From an uncultured Eubacteriales bacterium (GTDB lineage Bacteria; Bacillota; Clostridia; Lachnospirales; Lachnospiraceae): a stretch of 64,000 nucleotides of DNA. Shown one piece after another: positions 7,217 to 16,286 of this stretch. The notes under the pieces were generated by a model. That model was not told the origin of the DNA. It saw only the letters and a program-made list of their open reading frames with translations, and did no database searches. Position 1 is the stretch's first letter. Every line of letters starts with the position of its first letter. Made by a program: the position numbers and the translations under genes. The DNA lies in assembly GCA_900314555.1 (NCBI GenBank), contig OMVQ01000003.1:1-64000 (forward strand), given 5' to 3'.

Positions 7217-9508
7217 ATGAAACAGAGTAAAGCAAAAAGTACGGTCTTGTTTATTGTAACATTGATACTTATTGTTGCAGTAGGACTTGTATCGGGATTT
7301 GGTGTAGGCTCACATAACATCGGTGCAGCCAAAAACATAATACTTGGTCTCGACCTTAAGGGAGGCGTAAGTGTTACATATGAAGTAAAGGATAAAGACT
7401 TTACAAAAGAACAGTTAAACGATACTAAATATAAGTTAGAGAAGCGTGTAGCTCAATTTAGTACAGAATCAGAGGTTTATTCAGAGGGTGATGATAAAAT
7501 CACAGTTGATATTCCAGGTGCTTATGATGCACAGGCAGTATTAGAGGAACTTGGTAAACCTGGTTCATTAATGTTTGTTACAGAGGCTGATGACAGTTTC
7601 CAGGGTGATGATACATATCCTTTATATGAGACAAAAGATGGTAAGAGATATAAAGTATGGGTATCAGGTGATGAGATTGCAGATGCACAGGGACAGGCAA
7701 GATCATCTGACACAACTAATGCAACACAGTATGTAGTTACACTTTCAATGACAAAGAGTGGTACGACTAAATTTGCAGAAGCAACAAAAGAAAATTATGG
7801 TAAGACAATTTCTATTCTTTATGATGATGAAATAATCAGTTCACCAACAGTTAATGCTCAGATTACTGACGGTGAGGCAATAATAGAGGGACAGGAATCG
7901 ATGGAGGCAGCCAATAACCTTGCTTCAACAATAAGAATTGGTTCTCTTAGTCTTGAACTTGAAGAGATAAGTTCAAAAGTAGTTAGTGCAAAACTTGGTA
8001 ATGATGCTATTGAGACAAGCTTGATTGCCGGTTTAATTGGTTTAATAATCGTAATGGCATTTATGATTATCGTATACAGAATTCCTGGTGTAGTTTCAAG
8101 TATTGCTTTAGCATTATACACAATTATGGAATTACTTGTATTAAATGGTTTTGATTTAACACTTACATTACCTGGTATTGCAGGTATTATCTTATCAATC
8201 GGTATGGCGGTAGATGCTAACGTTATTATTTACGCAAGAATTAAGGAAGAGCTTGCTACAGGTAAGACAACAGATTCAGCTATAAAGATTGGTTTCAAGA
8301 AAGCAACTTCAGCAATCGTAGATGGTAACATTACTACATTTATAGCATCATTAGTGCTTATGTGGAAAGGTTCAGGTCCTGTTCAGGGATTTGCTAACAC
8401 ACTTGCAATTGGTATTGTTTTATCAATGTTTACAGCAATGGTAGTTTCAAGATTTATCTTATATCTTATGTATAATATGGGATTTAAGGATAAGAAATTC
8501 TACGGTATTCAGAAAGAAAGAAAAACAATTGATTTCCTTAAGAACAGAGTTATCTGGTTCGCTATTTCTATCGTAGTTATTATTGGTGGTTTAGGCTATA
8601 TGGCAATAAGCTCACATAATGGCGATGGAGCATTCAACTACAGTATCGAGTTCAAGGGTGGTACAGCTACAACAGTTGAATTCAAAGATGATTATACAGT
8701 TGATGACTTTAATAACAAGATTAAACCTGAGATTGCAAAGGTTATTGGTAGCGAAGATATTCAGGGTCAGAAAGAAACTAACTCTAATAAATTCGTTATT
8801 AAGACAACATTCTTAGATGATAATACAAGAGAAGAGATGAAGAATCTTCTTATTGAGAAATTTGGCGCTGTATTACAGGATGGTGAAAATGACTTTGAAG
8901 AAACTAACATAAGTTCAAGTGTCAGCGACCAGATGCAGAAAGATGCCATAATAGCAGTAGTGCTTGCAACAATATGTATGTTAATATATATCTGGTTAAG
9001 ATTTAAGAATCTTAGATTCGCAGGTAGTGCAGTAATAGCATTAATTCATGACGTTTTAGTTGTACTTGGTTTCTATGCAGTATCAAGAACAACAGTTGGT
9101 ACAACATTTATCGCTTGTATGCTTACAATCGTAGGTTACTCAATTAACGCAACAATCGTTATCTTCGACAGAATCAGAGAGAACCTTGCAGAGAAAGCAA
9201 ATGCAAGAGATGTTGATTTAAAACAGGTTGTTAATGACAGTATTACACAGACACTTACAAGAAGTATATATACTTCATTTACAACATTTGTAATGGTTGC
9301 TGTATTATACGTTTTAGGTGTTGCATCAATCAGAGAATTCGCATTACCAATTATGGTTGGTATCATCGCAGGTGGTTATTCTTCAGTATTTATTACAGGT
9401 TCATTATGGTATATGTTATCTAAGAATAAATATGGTAAGAAAACAGATGATAAAGCAACAGAGAAAAAAGCTGATAATAAGAAAGCAGCAAAAAAGAAAA
9501 CAAAATAG
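7217..9508 (+). CDS. secDF: SecDF fusion, protein translocase subunit
   Basis: Membrane partner of the Sec translocon that uses the ion gradient to finish export. The single chain of about 763 residues joins SecD (GLDLKGGVSV motif near residue 46, a large external P1 domain, then six helices at about 260-420) and SecF (EFKGGTATTVEF motif near residue 480, then six more helices to about 735). It ends in a Lys/Ala-rich tail. Two in-frame starts are possible: GTG at 7214 and ATG at 7217. AAAGGA sits seven bases from the ATG, so I use that. SecD-SecF fusion is common in Firmicutes. Position directly behind the SCIFF maturase is conserved in clostridia. Confidence 0.95.
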   Translation: MKQSKAKSTVLFIVTLILIVAVGLVSGFGVGSHNIGAAKNIILGLDLKGGVSVTYEVKDKDFTKEQLNDTKYKLEKRVAQFSTESEVYSEGDDKITVDIPGAYDAQAVLEELGKPGSLMFVTEADDSFQGDDTYPLYETKDGKRYKVWVSGDEIADAQGQARSSDTTNATQYVVTLSMTKSGTTKFAEATKENYGKTISILYDDEIISSPTVNAQITDGEAIIEGQESMEAANNLASTIRIGSLSLELEEISSKVVSAKLGNDAIETSLIAGLIGLIIVMAFMIIVYRIPGVVSSIALALYTIMELLVLNGFDLTLTLPGIAGIILSIGMAVDANVIIYARIKEELATGKTTDSAIKIGFKKATSAIVDGNITTFIASLVLMWKGSGPVQGFANTLAIGIVLSMFTAMVVSRFILYLMYNMGFKDKKFYGIQKERKTIDFLKNRVIWFAISIVVIIGGLGYMAISSHNGDGAFNYSIEFKGGTATTVEFKDDYTVDDFNNKIKPEIAKVIGSEDIQGQKETNSNKFVIKTTFLDDNTREEMKNLLIEKFGAVLQDGENDFEETNISSSVSDQMQKDAIIAVVLATICMLIYIWLRFKNLRFAGSAVIALIHDVLVVLGFYAVSRTTVGTTFIACMLTIVGYSINATIVIFDRIRENLAEKANARDVDLKQVVNDSITQTLTRSIYTSFTTFVMVAVLYVLGVASIREFALPIMVGIIAGGYSSVFITGSLWYMLSKNKYGKKTDDKATEKKADNKKAAKKKTK

Positions 9509-9531
9509 TATAACTTAAATATTATATGAAT

Positions 9532-9566
9532 TTAAAGCCATTCAAATTAATCTTGAATGGCTTTAA
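9532..9566 (+). terminator. Hairpin terminator after secDF
   Basis: 14-base arms TTAAAGCCATTCAA (9532-9545) and 9553-9566 pair perfectly with a seven-base loop. The tail ATATTTGAT is only moderately T-rich. Confidence 0.7.
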
Positions 9567-9681
9567 TATTTGATAAAGAAGTATAATATAAAGGAAATGC
9601 GATAAAGCAGGGTAGCGAAATTAGCAAAGCTGCCATTCAATTTTTAATATTTGACATAAGAAGATAATAAAGGAGTTCGCC

Positions 9682-11535
9682 ATGGAAAAATGGTTAATTC
9701 AAGCCAAGAAAGCAGATTTTAACAGATTAGGTAATAAATTTAATATAAGTCCTGTAATAGCAAGAATCATCAGAAACAGAGATATTATAAGTGAAGAGGA
9801 ATTTAAGGAATATCTTAATGCGGATATAGAAGAATTATATTCGCCCTTTCTATTAAAGGGAATGGAAGAAACAGTAAGAATTATCGTAGCTGCCATTAAT
9901 GATAGAAAGAAAATCAGGGTTATCGGAGATTATGATATTGATGGGATATGTTCAGGTTATATATTGACAACAGGAATCGAAAGATTAGGCGGGATAGTTG
10001 ATTTCGATGTGCCTGAGCGTATTGTAGATGGATATGGTCTAAATGAAAGACTGATTAGAAAGGCATATAATGATGGGATAGAGCTTATAATAACCTGTGA
10101 TAACGGAATTGCAGCATCAGCACAGGTTAAATTAGCTAAACAGTTAGGAATAAATATAGTGGTTACAGACCACCATGAGGTTCCATTTGAGATTACTGAG
10201 GGAGGAAAGAAATATATACTTCCTGAAGCTGATGCAGTGATAGACCAGAAACAGCCTGATTGTACATATCCATTCAAAGAATTATGTGGTGCAGGAATTA
10301 CCTATAAGGTAATTGATGCAATATATGAATCAGTTTATTTGAATGGAACATATACAATAAATGTCGCAAACGATGTGATGAGAACAGAGAATTTAATGCC
10401 TAAAGAAGAATTTATGCGTGAATTTCTTGTATTTGCGGCAATTGCGACTGTGGGTGATATTGTTGACTTAGTAAGTGAGAACCGTACAATTGTTAAAAAT
10501 GGATTAAAACATATAAATGATATTGATAATAAAGGGCTTAAGGCATTAATTGAAGCTAATGAATTAACAGGCAAGGTTATTAACAGTTACCATATATCAT
10601 TTATAATAGGACCATGTATAAATGCAGGTGGACGCTTAGATACGGCGAGAAAAGCATTTGAATTATTCAGATGTACATCGGAAAAAGAAGCGGTAATAAA
10701 AGCTGTTGATTTGAAGAATATTAATGATGAACGTAAGGATATGACAGCATTTTATACAGAAAAGGCATTAGATATTCTTAAAAATGATGATAGATATTCA
10801 AATCAGAATGTAATAGTTGTATATCTTCCTGATTGTCACGAAAGTCTTGCAGGAATTATAGCGGGAAGAATTAAGGAAATATATTATAAACCTGTATTTG
10901 TGCTTACGGACTGTGAGGAGGGTGTTAAAGGTTCAGGACGTTCTATAGAGGGATATTCCATGTATGAAGAAATGGTTAAGGCAGATACCAGATTCAGACA
11001 GGAAAATGCGACAGATGAGCATTTATTTATAAAATATGGCGGACATAAGATGGCAGCAGGCTTATCCATTGATAAAGACAGAATAGATATTTTCAGGGAA
11101 TATCTTAATTCGAGTGATGGAATTACTGAGGATATGTTAGTTGAGAAAGTATGGATAGACGTGGCATTGCCATTTGAATATCTGTCTTTCGATTTTATAG
11201 AGCAGCTTGATATATTAGAGCCATTTGGAAGAGCTAATGAGAGACCTGTATTTGCAGAGAAATGCAGGATAAACAGAATAAGGGTATTCGGTAAAAACAG
11301 AAATGTCATATCATTAAGTGTCAGAAATGAGGCAGGAACAACGATTGATGCAACCTGCTTCGAAGAGGAAGAAGTATTTATGGGCTATTTAGAGAATAAA
11401 TTCTCTAAAACCGATGTAGATAATGCATTAAATGGAAGAGAAAATAATATCAGATTGAGCATAATTTATTATCCAGAGATAAATGAATATCGTGGTTTCA
11501 AGAATATTAGAGTTGTTATTAAACGTTATTCGTGA
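9682..11535 (+). CDS. recJ: Single-stranded-DNA exonuclease RecJ
   Basis: 5'-3' exonuclease acting on single-stranded DNA in recombination and mismatch repair. The 617-residue protein carries the DHH-superfamily metal motifs: DYDIDG at 83-88 (family form DYDADG), CDNGI at 139-143, TDHHEVP at 162-168, then the DHHA1-type GGHKMAAG motif near 453 and an OB-type C-terminal domain. Start ATG at 9682 with AAAGGAG nine bases upstream. The secDF-recJ-apt order is standard in clostridia. Catalytic motifs look complete. Confidence 0.93.
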   Translation: MEKWLIQAKKADFNRLGNKFNISPVIARIIRNRDIISEEEFKEYLNADIEELYSPFLLKGMEETVRIIVAAINDRKKIRVIGDYDIDGICSGYILTTGIERLGGIVDFDVPERIVDGYGLNERLIRKAYNDGIELIITCDNGIAASAQVKLAKQLGINIVVTDHHEVPFEITEGGKKYILPEADAVIDQKQPDCTYPFKELCGAGITYKVIDAIYESVYLNGTYTINVANDVMRTENLMPKEEFMREFLVFAAIATVGDIVDLVSENRTIVKNGLKHINDIDNKGLKALIEANELTGKVINSYHISFIIGPCINAGGRLDTARKAFELFRCTSEKEAVIKAVDLKNINDERKDMTAFYTEKALDILKNDDRYSNQNVIVVYLPDCHESLAGIIAGRIKEIYYKPVFVLTDCEEGVKGSGRSIEGYSMYEEMVKADTRFRQENATDEHLFIKYGGHKMAAGLSIDKDRIDIFREYLNSSDGITEDMLVEKVWIDVALPFEYLSFDFIEQLDILEPFGRANERPVFAEKCRINRIRVFGKNRNVISLSVRNEAGTTIDATCFEEEEVFMGYLENKFSKTDVDNALNGRENNIRLSIIYYPEINEYRGFKNIRVVIKRYS

Positions 11536-11624
11536 TAAAATTATAATAGTGTGCTAAAAACATTTTTAGAAATTACAGACAATTGCAAAAATGCATAAAT
11601 ATAAGTTGAAAGGAAGTAAACGCT

Positions 11625-12149
11625 ATGAAAAAAATTGAAGAATATGTAAGAAGTATTAATGATTTTCCGGAAGAAGGAATCATTTTCAGAGATGTAACCA
11701 GTGTATTACAGGATGCAGATGGATTACATTTAGCAATAGATAGTATGCAGGACCTTATCAAAGACATTGACTTTGATGTAGTAGTAGGACCTGAATCAAG
11801 AGGCTTTATATTTGGAGTGCCTATCGCATATAATTTAAACAAGGCATTTGTACCTGTCCGTAAAAAGGGTAAACTTCCATGTGAGACAATTTCAATGGAT
11901 TATGATTTAGAGTACGGCAAGGCTACTATTGAGATGCATAAAGATTCTATTAAGCCTGGACAGAAAGTTGTAATTATCGATGATTTAATTGCAACAGGCG
12001 GAACAATAGAAGCTATTATTAAGTTAGTAGAGCAGCTTGGCGGTGAAGTTGCAGGAATCTGCTTCCTTATGGAATTACAGGGACTTAACGGAAGAGATAA
12101 GCTTGATGGATATAGAGTAGAATCTGTAATTAAATACGATGGCAAATAA
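11625..12149 (+). CDS. apt: Adenine phosphoribosyltransferase
   Basis: Purine-salvage enzyme making AMP from adenine and PRPP. The 174-residue chain is the normal length and has the PRPP-binding motif VVIIDDLIATGGT at about 115-127 and the FPEEGIIFRD start typical of Apt. GAAAGGAAG precedes the ATG. It follows recJ by 89 bases and the carboxypeptidase gene starts 17 bases after its stop. Confidence 0.95.
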   Translation: MKKIEEYVRSINDFPEEGIIFRDVTSVLQDADGLHLAIDSMQDLIKDIDFDVVVGPESRGFIFGVPIAYNLNKAFVPVRKKGKLPCETISMDYDLEYGKATIEMHKDSIKPGQKVVIIDDLIATGGTIEAIIKLVEQLGGEVAGICFLMELQGLNGRDKLDGYRVESVIKYDGK

Positions 12150-12166
12150 GAGGGGCATTAAATAAA

Positions 12167-13348
12167 ATGGCATCAGACAGACGAGTATCAAAAAGACGGG
12201 CATCAGGCTATGGAACATCAAGGAGAATGTCATCAAGACAATACAGACGATTAAAACGCAGAATACAATGTGTAATAAGATGTACGATTTTACTACTTAT
12301 ATTGATAGGAATAATTCTTGGAATAGTATTTGGAATAAAAGGTTGTACATCAAAACACAAGAGTAATAAGTCAAAAGATGTAAAAGCTGCGACAAGTGGT
12401 GAAATTGCTGATAAATCAGAGGATAATAATGCTGTTAATGCTGATAATCCAGAAGCTGATAATGCCTTGGCAAATGCAGTTAAATATCCTGAGAAATCTG
12501 AAAACTATACAGAATTAACATCTGCTGAACTTCTAAGTCCATATATAGCTGTAATTGATGTGACTAATAATAAGCTTGTAGCGGGAAGAAATGCAGAAAC
12601 AAGAATATATCCTGCTTCTATGACAAAGGTAATGACATTAATTGTGGCAGTGGAAAATGTTAAAAGTATGGACGATAAATTCACAATGACAAGTGAAATT
12701 ATAGATCCGTTATATAGAGACAGTGCTTCAAGAGCAGGCTTTGAGCCGGGCGAAGAGGTAACAGCAAGAGACTTAATGTATGGATTAATTCTTCCGTCAG
12801 GTGCAGACGGTGCAGTAGGTTTAGCGCAGATGATAGCAGGAAGTGAAGATGCATTTGTCGAGCTTATGAACAAGAAGTGTGAGGAGCTTGGACTTAAGAA
12901 TACACATTTTACGAATACTTCAGGATTACATAATGAGAATCACTATACAACCCCTGTAGAAATGGCGATGATACTTGAATATGCAATGAATAATGAGACA
13001 TGTGCAAAGATATTATCAACATATCAGTATACAACCGAAGTCACAGAGAAACACCCGGAAGGAATACTTCTTACAAGCACGATGTTTAGCAGAATGTATG
13101 GTAATGAAGTTCCGGGAGTTGAGATAAAAGCAGGAAAAACCGGATATACACAGGAAGCAAAGCATTGCCTTGTAAGCTACGCAGAAAGTGATGGCAATAA
13201 ATACATAGCAGTTACTGCAGGAGCTGAGGGCAAATGGAATGTAATATATGACGATTTCAAGCTTTATGGAGATTTCTGTAAAGGTGCAGGTAAAGAAGCA
13301 GAAACGACTGGAGAAACAGAATCGCAGTCACAGGCGGCACAGTCATAG
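12167..13348 (+). CDS. D-alanyl-D-alanine carboxypeptidase (peptidase S11)
   Basis: Penicillin-binding DD-carboxypeptidase that trims the peptidoglycan pentapeptide. The 393-residue protein begins with a very basic cytosolic segment (about 1-36) and one membrane helix (about 37-57), so it is anchored by its N-terminus rather than by the usual C-terminal helix. A low-complexity linker (about 62-118) follows. The S11 domain has SxxK as S151-M-T-K154 and KTG at 324-326. The second motif reads S211-G-A instead of the classical SGN, a variant I believe is seen in other clostridia. A terminator-like hairpin follows. Confidence 0.9.
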   Translation: MASDRRVSKRRASGYGTSRRMSSRQYRRLKRRIQCVIRCTILLLILIGIILGIVFGIKGCTSKHKSNKSKDVKAATSGEIADKSEDNNAVNADNPEADNALANAVKYPEKSENYTELTSAELLSPYIAVIDVTNNKLVAGRNAETRIYPASMTKVMTLIVAVENVKSMDDKFTMTSEIIDPLYRDSASRAGFEPGEEVTARDLMYGLILPSGADGAVGLAQMIAGSEDAFVELMNKKCEELGLKNTHFTNTSGLHNENHYTTPVEMAMILEYAMNNETCAKILSTYQYTTEVTEKHPEGILLTSTMFSRMYGNEVPGVEIKAGKTGYTQEAKHCLVSYAESDGNKYIAVTAGAEGKWNVIYDDFKLYGDFCKGAGKEAETTGETESQSQAAQS

Positions 13349-13390
13349 AAAATGCAGCCACAGAAGAAATGTAGCTACAATAGAAATAAA

Positions 13391-13442
13391 AAAGGTCGAT
13401 ACAATATCACATTTAAGTAAATTGCATATTGTACCGGCCTTT
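13391..13442. terminator. Bidirectional hairpin between convergent genes
   Basis: Arms 13391-13407 (AAAGGTCGATACAATAT) and 13426-13442 pair over 17 positions with one G-U-type pair and one mismatch. It lies 43 bases after the carboxypeptidase stop and 12 bases before the end of the minus-strand PHP gene. Confidence 0.7.
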
Positions 13443-13453
13443 AAAATATAAAT

Positions 13454-14383
13454 TTAATCATTTAAAATATTAGAAAGCAGTTCCTCAGGGACTTTGAGGT
13501 CACCATATCCAACACCTAAATCTAATGTAGGTTTTGCAAGTCCATGGAAATCAGAACCGCCTGTTATAAATAAATCATATTTTTTAGCAAGCTGTTTCAT
13601 TCGGCTCTCATCATTCCATTTATTAGAGGAATAGATAGCTTCTATACCCTGTAAGCCATTCTCTTTTAATAAGGCAACAAGAGAATCTAATTCTGCCTCG
13701 CTAAGATGATATAGAAGTGGGTGTGCAAGTACTGCCTTACCATTTGCTAAATGTATTAGTGAAATGGCATCTATAACATTTATTCGTGTTCGTGGAACAT
13801 AACATGGACAACCGGGATTTAAGTATTTCTTAAAAGCGATGTCCTTATCTTTGACATAACCATATTCAACAAGCATAATTGCAAAATGCGCTCTTGTTAT
13901 TACTGCATCTTTAAAACGTTCTTTTAACTGTTCTTCTGTAATCTTAAAGCCCTGTTTATTAAGAAGTTCAATCATTTTAATATTTCTCTCGGCTCTTATA
14001 TTTCTAAAATATTCAATTCTCTCCTGAAATTCCTTATTACGATAGTCGATGTTAAGACCAAGAATATGAATATCTTTACCTTTATATTCAGCGGATAATT
14101 CAATTCCGGGAATAACCCTTATGGTAGTATTAGCAGGGCTAGTTTCATTAACTATGTTATTAGAAGAATTATTTTTACAAGAAGTATTTATAGAAACATT
14201 ATTTGTAGAGGAACCATTTATTAAGTCAGCTTCGTTAAGAGCCTCGTCAATTCCTGCGGTTGTATCGTGGTCTGTAAGTGCGAAAGCAATAAGACCTTTT
14301 TCGGTTGCATAACGTACAAGCTCTGATGGAGTGTAAGAACCATCAGAGGCTGTTGAGTGTACATGTAAATCAATATAATTCAT
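13454..14383 (-). CDS. PHP-domain phosphoesterase with Asn/Ser-rich insertion
   Basis: Metal-dependent phosphoesterase of the PHP family, related to YciV/TrpH-type RNase AM or nucleotide phosphatases. The 309-residue protein shows the metal motifs HVHSTASDG (7-15), TDHDTTAG (38-45), PGIELSAEYKGKDIHILG (93-110), HP at the VLAHPLLYH segment, and GGSDFHG near the end. An insertion of about 30 residues, almost only Ser, Asn, Thr and Ile (about 57-87), sits where relatives have a short loop. Its ATG shares one base with the stop of the upstream ABC-F gene (TAATG), so translation is probably coupled. The substrate is unknown. Confidence 0.88.
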   Translation of the reverse strand: MNYIDLHVHSTASDGSYTPSELVRYATEKGLIAFALTDHDTTAGIDEALNEADLINGSSTNNVSINTSCKNNSSNNIVNETSPANTTIRVIPGIELSAEYKGKDIHILGLNIDYRNKEFQERIEYFRNIRAERNIKMIELLNKQGFKITEEQLKERFKDAVITRAHFAIMLVEYGYVKDKDIAFKKYLNPGCPCYVPRTRINVIDAISLIHLANGKAVLAHPLLYHLSEAELDSLVALLKENGLQGIEAIYSSNKWNDESRMKQLAKKYDLFITGGSDFHGLAKPTLDLGVGYGDLKVPEELLSNILND

Positions 14384-16017
14384 TAATTATCACTATCCTG
14401 TTCGTCTGTAGAATAAACCTGACGTTTTCTTGCCATTTCATCACTTTCAAGATATTCGTCATAAGTTGTAATCTTGTCAATTAATTTACCATTTACGATT
14501 TCCATAATTCTGTTAGCAGTAGTCTGTACTATCTGGTGGTCTCTTGAAGAGAAGAGGATAACACCTGAGAATTTAGTAAGACCATTGTTAAGTGCTGTAA
14601 TTGATTCCATATCTAAGTGGTCAGTTGGCTCATCAAGAATAAGGACGTTAGCACCACTAATCATCATCTTAGATAATAAGCAACGAACTTTTTCACCACC
14701 GGATAATACCTTGACACGTTTCATACCGTCATCACCGGCAAATAACATTCTTCCTAAGAAACCACGTACATATGTGGCATCTTTAATCTCTGAATATCCT
14801 GTAAGCCAGTCAACGATTGTATCATCAGTATCGAATTCCTTAGTGCTGTCTTTAGGGAAATATGCCTGAGTTGTTGTAATTCCCCATTTATAGTTACCTT
14901 CATCAGGTTCCATTTCGCCTGTAAGAATCTTGAATAAAGTAGTTTTAGCGGCTTCATTTGCACCGACGAAAGCAACTTTATCTTCACGTCCGATAATAAA
15001 TGAGATATCATCAAGGACTTTTACACCATCAATAGTCTTAGATAAATGTTCAACAGTAAGAACTTCGTTACCGATTTCACGATTAGGACGGAAATCAATA
15101 TAAGGATATTTTCTGCTTGATGGTTTAATATCATCTAATTCGATTTTCTCAAGGGCTCTCTTTCTTGAAGTAGCCTGTTTAGATTTAGAAGCATTAGCGC
15201 TGAAACGCTGGATGAAGTCCTGTAATTCCTTGATTTTCTCTTCTTTCTTCTTGTTAGCTTCTTTCATCTGCTTGATAAGTAACTGGCTTGATTCATACCA
15301 GAAGTCATAGTTACCAGCGTATAACTGAATCTTACCATAATCTATATCTGCAATCTGTGTGCAGACTTTATTTAAGAAATATCTGTCATGAGATACAACA
15401 ATTACTGTATTCTCAAAATTAATCAAGAACTCTTCTAACCATGCAATTGCATCTAAGTCAAGGTGGTTAGTAGGCTCATCGAGAAGAAGAATATCAGGAT
15501 TACCAAATAATGCCTGTGCAAGTAATACTTTGACTTTCTCACTACCTTTTAATTCTTTAAGATATTTGTAATGGAGGTCTGTTTCGATTCCAAGACCATT
15601 AAGTAAAGTAGCTGCATCAGATTCAGCTTCCCAACCGTTTAAAGTTGCAAATTCCTCTTCTAATTTACCGGCTTTAATACCATCTTCCTCTGTAAAATCT
15701 TCTTTAGCATAGATAGCATCTTTTTCTTTCATTATTTCATAAAGACGCGCATTACCCATAATAACCGTATCTAAAACAGGGTATTCATCATATTTGAAGT
15801 GATCCTGCTGTAAAAATGAAAGACGCTGACCCGGTGTAATGACGATTTCACCATTAGTAGATTCTAACTGTCCTGATAAAATCTTAAGGAAAGTAGACTT
15901 TCCGGCACCATTTGCACCAATAAGCCCATAGCAATTGCCTTCTGTAAATTTAATGTTTACATCTTCGAAAAGAGCTTTTTTACCAATTCGAAGGGTAATG
16001 TTATTTGCACTAATCAT
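14383..16017 (-). CDS. ABC-F family ATPase (YkpA/YbiT-like)
   Basis: Soluble tandem ABC ATPase of the ABC-F class, acting on or near the ribosome rather than in transport. The 544-residue chain has no membrane segment. The first cassette has Walker A GANGAGKST near residue 35, an atypical signature (LKGSEKVKVLLAQ) and LLLDEPTNHLD. A charged linker follows at about 240-300. The second cassette has a degenerate Walker A (GANEAAKTT, lysine kept), LSGGEKVRC and LILDEPTDHLD. Length and the odd motifs resemble the YkpA/YbiT subgroup rather than antibiotic-resistance ABC-Fs. It is translationally coupled to the PHP gene. Confidence 0.9.
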   Translation of the reverse strand: MISANNITLRIGKKALFEDVNIKFTEGNCYGLIGANGAGKSTFLKILSGQLESTNGEIVITPGQRLSFLQQDHFKYDEYPVLDTVIMGNARLYEIMKEKDAIYAKEDFTEEDGIKAGKLEEEFATLNGWEAESDAATLLNGLGIETDLHYKYLKELKGSEKVKVLLAQALFGNPDILLLDEPTNHLDLDAIAWLEEFLINFENTVIVVSHDRYFLNKVCTQIADIDYGKIQLYAGNYDFWYESSQLLIKQMKEANKKKEEKIKELQDFIQRFSANASKSKQATSRKRALEKIELDDIKPSSRKYPYIDFRPNREIGNEVLTVEHLSKTIDGVKVLDDISFIIGREDKVAFVGANEAAKTTLFKILTGEMEPDEGNYKWGITTTQAYFPKDSTKEFDTDDTIVDWLTGYSEIKDATYVRGFLGRMLFAGDDGMKRVKVLSGGEKVRCLLSKMMISGANVLILDEPTDHLDMESITALNNGLTKFSGVILFSSRDHQIVQTTANRIMEIVNGKLIDKITTYDEYLESDEMARKRQVYSTDEQDSDN

Positions 16018-16177
16018 TGTAACCTCATTTCTGAATTATATACGAATTCCTATTTAATAATCTTATATGACAAAAAGCCATTCAGTACCTATTTTACAGT
16101 AAATCAGCCAATTTGCAAGCCAATTTTAAAAAATATACGCTTAAACACTACAAATTAATAGATTATTCTAAAAATTA

Positions 16178-16186
16178 TGGTATAAT
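16178..16186 (+). promoter_or_regulatory. Extended -10 promoter
   Basis: TGG directly before TATAAT (16181-16186) gives the extended -10 form TGnTATAAT; no clear -35 is present. It lies about 100 bases before the GH13-like gene and in the right orientation. Confidence 0.5.
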
Positions 16187-16286
16187 GTACATAATTAGAG
16201 ACAATATCAGAGAAAATGATGGAAGAAAAATTCCTGGTTATGGATTAGTCAGGACAAATATAGGTTAGTTAAGTTGGAGGCTCGAA

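Noticed and set aside
9605-9640. Small hairpin (GGTAGC with GCTGCC) before recJ as another copy of the leader element
   Set aside because: It shares only AGCGAAA and AGCAAA text by chance-level similarity; no H2 follows.
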